Shown: positions 1-9,125, counted from the first letter of the stretch. The stretch: DNA of 64,000 bases from CAIWTU01 sp963815135 (GCA_963815135.1 CAWFFO010000006.1:186001-250000), one strand, 5' to 3'. Numbers and translations: made by a program. The notes: generated by a model not told the origin, from the sequence alone.

Positions 1-15
1 AATTTCCCGGATACC

Positions 16-723
16 ATGGAGTTCTTCAGAATGTTCAATCCGATAATTCTTTCCCTGAAGGTTGCCCTGATTGCGGTCTGCATCGATTTTGCATTCGGGT
101 TGGCCGTTGCCCGCATGATGGCAAGAAAAGATTTTGCGGGAAAGAACCTTCTGGAATCGATGATTATACTGCCCATGGTATTGCCTCCCACAGTACTGGG
201 ATACGGACTTTTGATTTTTTTCGGCAAGAGAAGTCCACTTGGTCATTTACTTCACGATTATTTTGACTTCCAGATAATCTTTACCTGGTGGGCGGCGGTA
301 ATGGCTTCGGCAATCGTCTCATTCCCGCTGATGTATCAAAGCGCCAAAGCGGCCTTTTCCAGTGTAGACCTTTCGCTTGAAAAAGCCGCCCGAACCCTGG
401 GAACCGGGGAAATACGCATATTTTTCACTATTACTCTTCCGCTGGCATGGCCCGGTATTCTTGCCGGCCTTGTGCTTGCCTTTGCCAGGGCGCTGGGCGA
501 GTTCGGCGCCACCCTGATGGTCGCCGGGAATATTCCCGGGAAAACCCAGACCATCCCGCTAGCCATCTATTCCGCCGTCGAGTCCGGAGAAGAGGATACT
601 GCAAAGAAGCTGGTGCTTGTCATCACTGTGCTTTCATTTGCCGCACTGTTCTGGCTGAACAAATGGTCCAAGGAAAGAATCCAGTTATGGAAAAAAGGGG
701 GGGAAACCCATGCTGAAAGCTGA
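16..723 (+). CDS. modB: Molybdate ABC transporter permease ModB
   Basis: Inner-membrane permease that carries molybdate (or tungstate) through the membrane, powered by the ModC ATPase encoded next. The 235-residue product has about five hydrophobic helices. The permease EAA loop appears as EKAARTLGTGEIRIFFTITL around residues 120-140, followed by GALGEFGATLMVAG-like sequence typical of ModB/CysT permeases. Length is normal for ModB. The ATG at 16 is the first in frame. Any modA binding-protein gene would lie left of the window. It overlaps modC by 14 bases, so the two are probably translationally coupled. Sulfate or thiosulfate specificity cannot be excluded from sequence alone, but the FGATLMVAGNIPGKTQT stretch strongly suggests ModB. 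Confidence 0.93.
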   Translation: MEFFRMFNPIILSLKVALIAVCIDFAFGLAVARMMARKDFAGKNLLESMIILPMVLPPTVLGYGLLIFFGKRSPLGHLLHDYFDFQIIFTWWAAVMASAIVSFPLMYQSAKAAFSSVDLSLEKAARTLGTGEIRIFFTITLPLAWPGILAGLVLAFARALGEFGATLMVAGNIPGKTQTIPLAIYSAVESGEEDTAKKLVLVITVLSFAALFWLNKWSKERIQLWKKGGETHAES

Positions 724-1399
724 AATAATGAAGAAGCTTCCCGGTATAACTATCGAAGTGGAACTCGCGTTCAGCAGTGGCACCACGGTCCTTTTCGGTC
801 CTTCAGGCGCAGGCAAAACGACGATTCTTAATTGTCTGGCAGGTTTGCAAAAACCCGACAAAGGTTTTATATCTCTCAACGATAAAGTATTTTTCTCTTC
901 GGAGGGTTCCGTAAACATACCTGCCCGCAACCGGCGGATAGGTTATGTTTTCCAGGACTATGCCCTTTTCCCGCATATGACCGTTAAAAACAACGCTTTG
1001 TATGGAATTCCCTGCCGGTGCAAGAAGGACAAGGGGTACAGGATGAGTGTTCTCGATGTAATGGATATGCTGAAAATCACCCACCTCCAGGAACGATATC
1101 CCGGCCAGTTGTCCGGGGGGGAAAAACAAAGAGTAGCCCTTGCCAGGGCGCTCATGGTAGAACCGGATCTTCTCCTGCTGGACGAACCACTCTCCGCGTT
1201 GGATTATAATACTCGCAAAAATCTGCAGGCCGAACTCAAACAGTTACAAAAGATCTGGAAAATTCCCTTTGTGCTCGTTACGCACAGTCACAAGGAAATG
1301 CGCCTGCTGGGGGATGAGGTGATTTTTATAGAGCACGGCAGGAAGACCGACGCTCACCACGTCGACGGTGACCGGCATAAACTGGGAATCGCGGTCTGA
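710..1399 (+). CDS. modC: Molybdate ABC transporter ATP-binding protein ModC (short form)
   Basis: Cytoplasmic ATPase partner of ModB. Visible motifs are Walker A GPSGAGKTT (about residues 30-38), signature LSGGEKQRVALARAL (about 135-149), Walker B LLLLDEPLSALD and a switch histidine in VTHSHKE. At 229 residues it consists of the nucleotide-binding domain only. Many ModC proteins are about 350 residues and end in a molybdate-binding TOBE/Mop domain, which is absent here, so feedback by bound molybdate is less likely. The start overlaps the modB 3' end by 14 bases. No clear terminator follows before the promoter at 1462. Confidence 0.92.
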   Translation: MLKAEIMKKLPGITIEVELAFSSGTTVLFGPSGAGKTTILNCLAGLQKPDKGFISLNDKVFFSSEGSVNIPARNRRIGYVFQDYALFPHMTVKNNALYGIPCRCKKDKGYRMSVLDVMDMLKITHLQERYPGQLSGGEKQRVALARALMVEPDLLLLDEPLSALDYNTRKNLQAELKQLQKIWKIPFVLVTHSHKEMRLLGDEVIFIEHGRKTDAHHVDGDRHKLGIAV

Positions 1400-1461
1400 C
1401 TGGAGTGTTTGTTGAAAAGCTGAGAAACTTAATGAATTGACTTTCCGTAATAGGAAAATTC

Positions 1462-1491
1462 TTGACATAATTGATATTAGATGTGTATAAG
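1462..1491 (+). promoter_or_regulatory. Sigma70-type promoter upstream of the HD-GYP-like gene
   Basis: A perfect -35 TTGACA (1462-1467) is separated by 18 bases from -10 TATAAG (1486-1491). It precedes the short leader ORF at 1500 and the HD-GYP-like gene at 1575. A small inverted repeat TTCC-6-GGAA lies just upstream (about 1443-1456) and could be an operator. Confidence 0.6.
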
Positions 1492-1499
1492 GAGGCGAC

Positions 1500-1550
1500 G
1501 TGGCGAATGGCCCCCATTTCCCTGCTCCGTATCTTTTTGTCGCGTTCTAA
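1500..1550 (+). CDS. Putative 16-residue leader peptide ORF
   Basis: A GTG codon at 1500 sits four bases after a strong AGGAGG ribosome-binding site and opens a frame of 16 codons ending in TAA (1548-1550). The peptide would begin MANGPHFPAP. It is in the same reading frame as the HD-GYP-like gene that starts at 1575, separated from it by the stop. The best Shine-Dalgarno site in the region therefore belongs to this mini-ORF, not to the large gene. It may be a regulatory leader peptide or chance. I recognise no family. Confidence 0.35.
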   Translation: MANGPHFPAPYLFVAF

Positions 1551-1574
1551 CCCAGTCAGAATGGATAAGGCAAC

Positions 1575-2549
1575 GTGACTCCTAGATCTCACCTGTCAGC
1601 TTCCCTGCTGAAAATAGATAAAGAATTTATCATTATTTCTCTCCTGGTGGCAATTACTGCCCTCATTTTCTTTTTTGTTTCCAACCAGCGGGCTTTTCTT
1701 AATTTTTTTTACCTTCCGATGCTGCTCGGTGCATATTTTTTCGGAAAACGCTATGCGACGCTTGCAGCTCTATTTTCCATAATCCTTATTTCAGTGGTTG
1801 CATATATCTATCCCGTCACCTTCAGCTTTGCGAAGAACGATGAATTTTACCGATGGCTGGATATAGTCACATGGGGAGGCTTTCTTCTTATAACCGGTTA
1901 TCTCATGGGCCTCCTTTACGAAAAAAAGGAACAAGCCGCAAGGGACATCCGCAGGACCTATCAGGGAATTATCGAAATGTTGTCACTTGTTATTGATTCC
2001 GTGGACCAGCACACCCACAGCCATTCGTATCGGGTTTCGTTTTTTGCGCAGAAGATCGCCTGGAAAATGGGGTGCGATGAGCAGGAACTGGAAAATATAC
2101 GTATTGCGGCATTACTGCACGACTTGGGAAAGATCGGCATCAATCATGAGATCCTGACAAAGATGGGAAAATTGTCCCGCCGTGACTGGGAACATATCAA
2201 GGAACACACTTGCAGAGCTGCGGATTTTCTTGAACCCCTGGGAGGAACGGTAATGGACATTATACCTCTTATACTCGGCCATCATGAACAGTATGGGGGA
2301 GGAGGCTACCATTCCCTGATTGGGGAAGACATTCCTCTGGGTGCGCGAATCATTGCGGTTGCCGACGTTTACGATGCTCTCACATCCGATCGTCCATATC
2401 GCAGTGCCATTTCTCCCTACCAGGCAAGAAATGAAATCGCGTCAAACTCCGGAACCCACTTTGATCCGCGTGTGGTAAAGGCCTTCGAAGCGGTTTTCCC
2501 GATCTTTGACGTGACCTATCCGGTCCTGGTGAGCGGGCTTCATAATTGA
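1575..2549 (+). CDS. Membrane HD-GYP-like phosphohydrolase
   Basis: A 324-residue protein with an N-terminal membrane domain (hydrophobic segments within about residues 18-115) and a C-terminal HD domain (about 140-305). The HD metal site is visible as HTHSHSYRV, ALLHDLGKIGI and GHHEQYGGGGY, followed by ARIIAVADVYDALTSDRPYR, the arrangement of c-di-GMP phosphodiesterases of the HD-GYP group. The GYP triad reads GYH, so activity on c-di-GMP is likely but not certain. The start is GTG at 1575 with a modest AAGG site. The gene stands alone behind the promoter at 1462. The likely role is second-messenger turnover at the inner membrane, sensing an unknown signal through the membrane domain. Confidence 0.85.
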   Translation: MTPRSHLSASLLKIDKEFIIISLLVAITALIFFFVSNQRAFLNFFYLPMLLGAYFFGKRYATLAALFSIILISVVAYIYPVTFSFAKNDEFYRWLDIVTWGGFLLITGYLMGLLYEKKEQAARDIRRTYQGIIEMLSLVIDSVDQHTHSHSYRVSFFAQKIAWKMGCDEQELENIRIAALLHDLGKIGINHEILTKMGKLSRRDWEHIKEHTCRAADFLEPLGGTVMDIIPLILGHHEQYGGGGYHSLIGEDIPLGARIIAVADVYDALTSDRPYRSAISPYQARNEIASNSGTHFDPRVVKAFEAVFPIFDVTYPVLVSGLHN

Positions 2550-2823
2550 TTCATGTCCTCCCTCATGTGTGTCTGCCGCAAGTCCCATCCAGGAAAAAGA
2601 ACTTTTCACAGTTACGTAGCAGTCGTCTCTGCAAAACATTTCTTATCACTCGCCATTTTTTATTAGAGATTGACTGAAATATAACGAATTTTTCCTTCCT
2701 TGTGTTTTTGTCCCGCCATAGTTTAATATTATTGTATTTTTGCCAAGGCAACAGGCTGTTATTGCTTTTTTCCTGGAATAACTTTTCAATGATCTGGTTT
2801 GACTGAAAAATGAAGGACTTGAA

Positions 2824-3762
2824 ATGCAGAAACGTTATAATGCTTTTTCCGATGAACTCAAACGCGTTTTCGGTTGCCGGGTGCACCGCGTCTCGGTTGA
2901 TGCCGGGTTTTCCTGTCCGAATCGTGACGGCTCGGTCGGTACGGACGGATGCATTTACTGTGGCGGGGAAGGTTCGGGCGCGTTCGGCATTGAACGTGGG
3001 ATCCCGGTAGCCGGACAGATCGAAGCCGGAAAAGAAGTTATGGTAAGGAAATACAAGGCAAAAAGATTTATTGCCTATTTTCAGCCATACTCCAATACAT
3101 ACGGGCCGCCGGAACATCTTCGAACGCTTTATGACGAGGCGCTTGCGGTTGAGGATGTAGTGGGTTTGATCGTCGGTACCCGCCCAGACTGCCTTCCGGA
3201 AGAAACTCTGGATATCCTTGAAGAATATGCGGACAGGACCTATTTCTGGCTTGAAATGGGGTTGCAATCACCGCTGGACAGGACACTGAAACTGATTGGA
3301 AGGGGCCATGATTTCGCATCTTTTGAGCAATCCGTAAAGTTATGCAAAAACAGGGGGATACGTGTTTGTGCCCATGTCATCCTCGGACTGCCGGGAGAAA
3401 CAAGTGATGAGATGCTGGCAACCGCCGGCATTCTGAATGACCTCGATGTTGACGGGGTGAAAATTCACCTCCTCCATGTCATGAAAGAAACCCCGCTTGC
3501 CGAACTCTACCGGCAGGGTAAAGTGATGCTACTGGACAGGGATGAATATGTGGGGCTGGTCTGCGATTTTTTGGAGAGGCTTAAGCCGGAGATTTCCATT
3601 CAGCGTCTTACCGGTGACGGTGGCAGGGATCACCTGATTGCTCCTCTTTGGTCACTTCAGAAGTTCGAGGTGCTTAATGCTATTGATTATGAACTGGAAC
3701 GGCGCGGGACGAGGCAGGGGAGCGGATTCTTGGGCTGTCCAGCAAAAAGCGAAATATGCTGA
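2824..3762 (+). CDS. TIGR01212-family radical SAM protein (YhcC-like)
   Basis: A 312-residue cytoplasmic iron-sulfur enzyme. The radical-SAM cluster motif is CPNRDGSVGTDGCIYC near residue 30-45, the spaced form typical of the TIGR01212/YhcC family, not the classical CxxxCxxC. Other family blocks are visible: YFQPYSNTYGP, VGTRPDCLPEE, WLEMGLQS and HVILGLPGE. The substrate of this family is not established in general. The start at ATG 2824 places the family-typical YNAFSDELKR sequence at the N terminus and follows a GAAGGA site. It converges with the outer-membrane protein gene on the other strand, 51 bases away, with no obvious terminator between them. Confidence 0.9.
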   Translation: MQKRYNAFSDELKRVFGCRVHRVSVDAGFSCPNRDGSVGTDGCIYCGGEGSGAFGIERGIPVAGQIEAGKEVMVRKYKAKRFIAYFQPYSNTYGPPEHLRTLYDEALAVEDVVGLIVGTRPDCLPEETLDILEEYADRTYFWLEMGLQSPLDRTLKLIGRGHDFASFEQSVKLCKNRGIRVCAHVILGLPGETSDEMLATAGILNDLDVDGVKIHLLHVMKETPLAELYRQGKVMLLDRDEYVGLVCDFLERLKPEISIQRLTGDGGRDHLIAPLWSLQKFEVLNAIDYELERRGTRQGSGFLGCPAKSEIC

Positions 3763-3813
3763 ATCGGTCCAGTGTGATCTGCCTTGCAGTAATGGATTAA
3801 AATCAGGTCCATG

Positions 3814-5064
3814 TCAGAATGGATATCCAAGCCCGACAAACAAAGACGGGCCTTCGTTGCCGAAACCGATGTCAACCCGGCCGACGATGTTCGGACGGAC
3901 GACGGCCCTGAAACCTATACCGGGGTTGAATTCGAAGTTCTTTGTCGTTGCCCTGTCGAGACTTTCCATTACTGCGCCAAAATCTACGAATGGTGCAAGT
4001 TCCCAGTCGGTGTTGACGTTGAACAGCGCCCAGCGGAAAAGCCTGATGCGTTCTTCCATATTTAACAGGAGATAGCTGCTGTCTATGAAACGGTTGCGGC
4101 CGTACCCTCTGAGTGTCGTCTCTCCGCCGAGAATACTTCGTTCCAGGAAGGGGACCCCACTGCCGAGCGTCTGGTTGTAGGCAATTCTGCCAACGGAGAT
4201 GTAACGTGCATCTTTAAAGGGAAGATATCCCTTTGCCTGAACTTCGTAGTGTCTGTAATCGTCCGTACTGCCAAGAATTTTTGCACTGTTTTCAAGGAAT
4301 GCGTCCGCGTACACTCCACGTGTCGGCATGTCGCGCGAATCCATTGTACTGTAAACAATGCCGATTTTCTGGGCATGGGCAGTAAAACCATTGATGCCAG
4401 GCACTTCACTTGCGGTGAATTTATCGCCAATGAATGGAAGTCTCGTCACGGCTCCTCTGCCGATGCCCACATCCCTGAAGCGTTCTCCTATAACAAATTG
4501 CAGATTGTCAGTGATTTTATATCCGGCTGAGATAGTGAACCCTGTTTCTTCGTCCGCATAGTTGCTCTCATCGCTTGCCATGCTGTCGGACTGGAACCCG
4601 AAGAAGCGGGCCGAACCGTCGGTGTATCTGTAAATGAATCCATTCAATTCCAGCTTTTTGTCGAAGTAAGAATTGTCGCGGATTTTGATCTCATAGTCCT
4701 CGTTGACTTTTGTCGATTTGGATAGGTTTATTTCCCAGCTTCTGTCCGGAGAGGGGTAAAAAGCTCCATAAATGGTTGTGGTGATCCCGAAGTTCTGGTT
4801 TTTGTTAATCTGCGGAGCCAGAAGGGTGCTCACTTCGTCTTTGCTGTTATGAAGAAGAAATGCGGCCAGTGCCCCGTATGTAACTCCTTCGTTGGGACTT
4901 GAAGCTATTACGGGCAGAGGAATGGAGACGACTTTCACCGGATCGCCGTATGTTTTGTTTGTGAGCGGATAAGGAAGGTTCTTTCGGGGAACCATGTTGG
5001 TGCAGGATGTTGTCAGGAAGAACAGTACAAGAAATAAAAAACATTTTACTAAAGGGCGCATCAT
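3814..5064 (-). CDS. BamA/Omp85-superfamily outer-membrane lipoprotein
   Basis: About 416 residues. The chosen start (tandem ATG codons at 5064/5061) gives a lipoprotein signal peptide MRPLVKCFLFLVLFFLTTSC with a lipobox cysteine. A longer frame to 5142 would bury this signal inside the protein, so it is rejected. The rest looks like a beta-barrel of the bacterial surface antigen (D15/Omp85) type: repeated amphipathic strands, the GGETTLRGYGRNRF block (about residue 300) equivalent to the barrel lid-lock loop region, and a C-terminal strand GPSLFVGLGYPF ending in phenylalanine. No POTRA repeats are visible, so it is a short barrel and not BamA itself. Substrate and role are unknown. Confidence 0.8.
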   Translation of the reverse strand: MMRPLVKCFLFLVLFFLTTSCTNMVPRKNLPYPLTNKTYGDPVKVVSIPLPVIASSPNEGVTYGALAAFLLHNSKDEVSTLLAPQINKNQNFGITTTIYGAFYPSPDRSWEINLSKSTKVNEDYEIKIRDNSYFDKKLELNGFIYRYTDGSARFFGFQSDSMASDESNYADEETGFTISAGYKITDNLQFVIGERFRDVGIGRGAVTRLPFIGDKFTASEVPGINGFTAHAQKIGIVYSTMDSRDMPTRGVYADAFLENSAKILGSTDDYRHYEVQAKGYLPFKDARYISVGRIAYNQTLGSGVPFLERSILGGETTLRGYGRNRFIDSSYLLLNMEERIRLFRWALFNVNTDWELAPFVDFGAVMESLDRATTKNFEFNPGIGFRAVVRPNIVGRVDIGFGNEGPSLFVGLGYPF

Positions 5065-5157
5065 CTGTCTCTGGATTGTAAAATTTAAAACCGGGTAAGA
5101 ATATACGGTTTTGGTCTTTACTTCAAGAAAAACCCTTGGCAAAATTGTAAAAATAAT

Positions 5158-5451
5158 TTAACTGTGTGGCTTTTTCAGGTGTTCATCCCTGTTTTCCAGG
5201 CGATAGAGCCATGCCAGCAATTCGGCGACTGCCACATATAATTCCTCTGGGATATACCCGTCAAGATCAACCTGCATGAGCAGTGAAAGCAATTCCGGCG
5301 ATTCATGGACAAAGACACCGGATTCTTTTGCCGTGGCAATTATTGCATCGGCGGTTACTCCCCGGCCTTTGGCAATTACCCTTGGGGCATACTGGCCTTC
5401 ACCATAGGCCAGGGCTACCGCCTTCTTAATTTTCCGATCCGTTTTGCTCAT
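5158..5451 (-). CDS. FlhB C-terminal-domain-like protein (YlqH/FhlB type)
   Basis: A 97-residue protein matching the cytoplasmic C-terminal domain of the flagellar export switch FlhB: AVALAYGEGQYAPRVIAKG, then IPEELYVAVAELLAWLYRL at the end. The self-cleaving NPTH motif of FlhB is absent; the protein starts just after where it would be. Similar free-standing domains (YlqH in Bacillus) lie next to a FliK-like gene, as here. The start at ATG 5451 lies inside the 3' end of the upstream gene (26-base overlap), suggesting coupled translation. It could modulate flagellar protein export; no other flagellar genes are in the window. Confidence 0.82.
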   Translation of the reverse strand: MSKTDRKIKKAVALAYGEGQYAPRVIAKGRGVTADAIIATAKESGVFVHESPELLSLLMQVDLDGYIPEELYVAVAELLAWLYRLENRDEHLKKPHS

Positions 5452-6490
5452 AATCGATAACCACTCCGGCAAGACGCAGGCCTGCTGTTGACATCGCATC
5501 CTCCAGGTCGTCCCGGCCGGACATCATGGCTGCCGCGGCGGAACTGCAGTCCGTAACGATATGCAGGCGCAGTCCCTCTGCGCCGAGTGTCAGAGATGCT
5601 TCCACTTTCCCGAGCACCGGCATCTCCAGACGAAGAGTCGTTTCCCATTCTTTTCCTCTTTCCCTCCCGGTCTCCTGCTCCCGCTCCCCAACGCTCCAAT
5701 CCATATGCTGATCTGGCCACACTTCACCCTGCCAGGCGAAGCGACCCGTATTAAGGGCCTGCATCTGTTCCCGGATGATCGGCAATGTTTCGGATGCTAT
5801 CTTCGAGATAGATTCCTCGTTCCTTCCGTTTTCTTTGGAAATACCGTCGATAACAGATTTGTCCTTTGATCCGGAAGCATCGGCCACCTCCGGTCTGTTT
5901 CGCACTGATTTCGCACCATCGGCAGACTTTGCCCCGGCTGATAGTTTCCCCTGGGGTTCCTTGAAGAGTTCCTTGAGGCTTCGTTCTCCCATTGCCCATT
6001 GAACAAGATGGGATTCATAAAAAAGGCCGCTGAAGGTGAGTGCCTCACGAAGCTTGGCCGCAAGCAGGAGAGCATCGCCTGGCGGACCGTCAAGAACCAT
6101 GTTCATACGGAACAATGCCTCTGCCTGTTGCTTTGCGCCGGTCCCGGCAAGCATGCCCAGCAGTTTTCCTGTTTCACTCAAGTTGACCGGCACTGCGCTG
6201 TTTGCCGTGCGCGCAAGGGCGAAAGTCAACCGCGGTTCCTCATCGAGGAAGGTCATGGCCAAGGTTTCACCCGGTTGGACATTTAGCGGGAGCTCCATTT
6301 TAAGCAGCTCTCCTGCAACCCTCACCAGGGTGCGGTGATTGGGAAGGTTAGCCAGGATTTCAGCCTGCACCTGTTGTCCCGGTTTCAGGCTAAACCGGCC
6401 GACAGACTGCAGTTCTGCTTCGACGGGTGTGAATTCCGGGGTCTTTGCCAGGAATTGGGCAAGTCCCTGGATTATGTTATTTATGGACAT
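5426..6490 (-). CDS. FliK-like flagellar hook-length control domain protein
   Basis: A 354-residue protein. Its C-terminal part (about residues 250-350, including MPVLGKVEASLTLGAEGLRL) resembles the Flg_hook domain of FliK. The middle is low-complexity, rich in Lys, Ser and Glu. The start at ATG 6490 (MSINNIIQG) is chosen because the 37 preceding residues of the open frame have no support. It overlaps the FlhB-like gene, reproducing the ylqG-ylqH pairing seen in other bacteria. Proposed role: ruler or substrate-switch factor for flagellar export, or a paralogue of it. The family assignment rests on weak motifs. Confidence 0.65.
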   Translation of the reverse strand: MSINNIIQGLAQFLAKTPEFTPVEAELQSVGRFSLKPGQQVQAEILANLPNHRTLVRVAGELLKMELPLNVQPGETLAMTFLDEEPRLTFALARTANSAVPVNLSETGKLLGMLAGTGAKQQAEALFRMNMVLDGPPGDALLLAAKLREALTFSGLFYESHLVQWAMGERSLKELFKEPQGKLSAGAKSADGAKSVRNRPEVADASGSKDKSVIDGISKENGRNEESISKIASETLPIIREQMQALNTGRFAWQGEVWPDQHMDWSVGEREQETGRERGKEWETTLRLEMPVLGKVEASLTLGAEGLRLHIVTDCSSAAAAMMSGRDDLEDAMSTAGLRLAGVVIDYEQNGSEN

Positions 6491-6560
6491 TATTGATTTA
6501 CTCTGATTAGATTGACAATACCATGTTCCCGAATGTGCCGCTCCATGTAAATACCGGAAC

Positions 6561-9125
6561 TTATCCCCAGAGAATGAGCCCCGGCTCGTAAACCGCGCCA
6601 AGTACCGGGTGTTTCGGCATAACCCGTATCAGGAATCCGTGACGGCCGCAGAAACGGCTCTCGATTTCACCCGTGAACAGATACATGCCCCGGCTGATTT
6701 CTTCTGAGGGTTCGAGACGTACCAGTTCACCGCCGATAATGTTTCCTCTTGAATCAAGAATCCCGAAATATACATCAACGGCGATATCTCCCGGCGGTAT
6801 GTCGCCTGTAAAAACCCTGGTTTTTACAGGTATCATCACTCCTACGGTAATTTCTCCGTTTATTTGCGCCTCTGTTTCATCAATTTTCACCTGGGGCCAG
6901 AGCCTTTCAATTTTGATTTTCCATTGCGCGAGATTTCTCGCAAGCTCCTGGTCCGAATCATACAGCTCTTGCCATTGCTCGTAGGCCGGCAAATAAAAAC
7001 GTTCAGTATATTCCTGTATCATTCGTTCGGTGCTGAAAGTCGGGCAGATGGTCTGCAGTGAAGCTTTCATCGTCGCAAGCCATCCACGCGGGATACCGTC
7101 ATGGCCCCGGTCATAGAACAGCGGCACGATCTCCTTCTCCAGCAGGTCGTATATCGCCCTGCCTTCAACCTCGTTCTGGTATTCTATATCATCGTAAACT
7201 TCCCCTTTTCCCACAGCCCAGCCGTTGTTTCCCCTATATCCTTCAGGCCACCATCCGTCGAGAACACTCATGTTGAGGCCCCCGTTGAAGGCGACTTTCA
7301 TCCCGCTTGTGCCGCTTGCCTCCATTGGACGGCGAGGGGTGTTGAGCCATACATCGACCCCCTGTACCATGCGCCTGGCAACCGCCAGGTCGTAGTCCTC
7401 GATAAAGACTATTCTGTGGCGGAAACCCTCCTGCAGAGACAGCTGGACGATCTGCCTGATCAGTTCCTTCCCTTCGAAGTCGGCGGGATGCGCCTTTCCG
7501 GCGAAAATTATCTGAACCGGCCTGGAGGGGTTGTTAAGTATCCTGCCCAGCCGTTCCAGGTCGCGCAAAAGAAGGGTGCCGCGTTTATAAGTTGCGAATC
7601 TGCGGGCAAAACCTATAGTCAGTGCTTCGGGGTCGAGCACTTCGTCGGCCACGCCGATCTCCTTGGCGGTGGCTCCCACCTGGTAGAGATGTTCCTTGAG
7701 CCGTGTTCGTGCAAAAGCAACCAGGCGCTCCCGGCAGCGCTCGTGGGTGCGCCAAAGTTCCGCATCAGGAATATGCGCTGCACGCCTCCAGATGCCATAG
7801 TCGGTGGGATCATCCTGCCAGCGGGTTCCAAGGTAACGGTTCAGAAGCCCGGTCATCTCGGTGGAAAGCCAGGATTTTGTATGTACCCCGTTGGAAACAG
7901 ACGTCAGGGGGAGATGCTCCTCCGGCAGCTCAGGCCAGATGTTCTTCCACATTTTCCGCGAAATTTCTCCGTGCAGCTGGCTCACGCCATTACAATGAGC
8001 GGAAAGTTTCATTGCCAGAACGGCCATGCAGAATGTTTCCTGGGGATTTCTCGGGTTCTGTCTGCCCAGACCCAGGAATTCTTCACTGCTTAAACCAAGT
8101 GAACGGTATAACCCCCCGAGATATTTTTCCAGCAGATCCGGGGGAAAGTGGTCGATGCCTGCCTCAACGGGGGTGTGGGTGGTGAAGACATTGCCTGCCT
8201 TGACCACTTCCAGCGCTTCGTTGAATTTCAGACCGTCCCTTTCCATCCGCAGACCGATACGTTCAAGGGACATGAAAGCGGAATGTCCTTCATTCATATG
8301 ACATACATTCGGTTCGATTCCCAGAAGTTTGAGGGCTCTTATTCCGCCGATGCCCAGAAGGATTTCCTGCTTGATGCGCATTTCCTGGTCCCCGCCGTAA
8401 AGCTGGCCGGTTATCTCCCTGTCTTCGGGAATGTTTTCTTCAATGTTTGTATCCAGGAGGTAGAGAGGGACGCGTCCGACCTGCGTACGCCAGATGTGCA
8501 CCAGCACCGTCCGCCCCTGAAAATCCAGTTCCACGGTCAGCGGTTCTCCGGAGGCGTCTCTTTCCAGGTGTACCGGCATGTTGTAAAAATCGTTTTCCGG
8601 ATAAAATTCCTGCTGCCAGCCCTCAATATTGAGATATTGGCGAAAATATCCCTGACGGTACAGCAGTCCGACACCGACCAGCGGGATGCCCAGGTCGCTG
8701 GCCGACTTCAGGTGGTCTCCGGAAAGGACGCCAAGACCGCCGGAGTATATTGGAATTGACTCGTGCAGTCCGAATTCCATTGAGAAATAAGCTATTCTGA
8801 TGGAACTGTTGCCGTTGCAGATTTTCTGGAACCAGGTTTTCCCGGACATGTAGTCGTGCAGCTTCTCGTCAACAGCCGCAAGGTGGGCCATGAATCCTTC
8901 ATCTGTTTTCAGTCCCTCAAGACTGGCCTGCTGAAGTATCCCCAGCATCTGCACCGGATTGTGCCTGGTTTCCCTCCAGAGCTCCGCGTCCAGCCTCTTG
9001 AAGAGCTCGATTGCCTGGTGCTCCCATGTCCACCAGAGGTTGAAGGCAATTCTCTGGAGGGCTGCAAGTTCTCCGGGCAGGGATGGAATTACGGTAAAAC
9101 GATGGAGTTTTTTATTGAAATCCAT
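6561..9125 (-). CDS. glgP: Alpha-glucan (glycogen) phosphorylase
   Basis: An 854-residue GT35 phosphorylase releasing glucose-1-phosphate from glycogen or maltodextrin. The N-terminal DUF3417 region (about residues 13-120) marks the alpha-glucan phosphorylase subgroup (TIGR02094 type), distinct from E. coli MalP/GlgP. Visible blocks: AYFSMEFGLHESIPIYSGGLG, VCHMNEGHSAF, and the active-site stretch RRPMEASGTSGMKVAFNGG. In this family pyridoxal phosphate is carried on a lysine near the C-terminal half. The gene begins MDFNKKLHRFTVIPSLP. Together with glgA at 43-44.5 kb it indicates glycogen metabolism. Confidence 0.95.
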   Translation of the reverse strand: MDFNKKLHRFTVIPSLPGELAALQRIAFNLWWTWEHQAIELFKRLDAELWRETRHNPVQMLGILQQASLEGLKTDEGFMAHLAAVDEKLHDYMSGKTWFQKICNGNSSIRIAYFSMEFGLHESIPIYSGGLGVLSGDHLKSASDLGIPLVGVGLLYRQGYFRQYLNIEGWQQEFYPENDFYNMPVHLERDASGEPLTVELDFQGRTVLVHIWRTQVGRVPLYLLDTNIEENIPEDREITGQLYGGDQEMRIKQEILLGIGGIRALKLLGIEPNVCHMNEGHSAFMSLERIGLRMERDGLKFNEALEVVKAGNVFTTHTPVEAGIDHFPPDLLEKYLGGLYRSLGLSSEEFLGLGRQNPRNPQETFCMAVLAMKLSAHCNGVSQLHGEISRKMWKNIWPELPEEHLPLTSVSNGVHTKSWLSTEMTGLLNRYLGTRWQDDPTDYGIWRRAAHIPDAELWRTHERCRERLVAFARTRLKEHLYQVGATAKEIGVADEVLDPEALTIGFARRFATYKRGTLLLRDLERLGRILNNPSRPVQIIFAGKAHPADFEGKELIRQIVQLSLQEGFRHRIVFIEDYDLAVARRMVQGVDVWLNTPRRPMEASGTSGMKVAFNGGLNMSVLDGWWPEGYRGNNGWAVGKGEVYDDIEYQNEVEGRAIYDLLEKEIVPLFYDRGHDGIPRGWLATMKASLQTICPTFSTERMIQEYTERFYLPAYEQWQELYDSDQELARNLAQWKIKIERLWPQVKIDETEAQINGEITVGVMIPVKTRVFTGDIPPGDIAVDVYFGILDSRGNIIGGELVRLEPSEEISRGMYLFTGEIESRFCGRHGFLIRVMPKHPVLGAVYEPGLILWG

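Noticed and set aside
7101..8093. 330-residue plus-strand open frame inside glgP
   Set aside because: Antisense to a well-supported phosphorylase gene; sequence lacks domain features.
8301..8330. GGTTCGATTCCC-like tRNA T-arm sequence
   Set aside because: Lies within glgP coding sequence without acceptor or anticodon stems; no tRNA found in the window.
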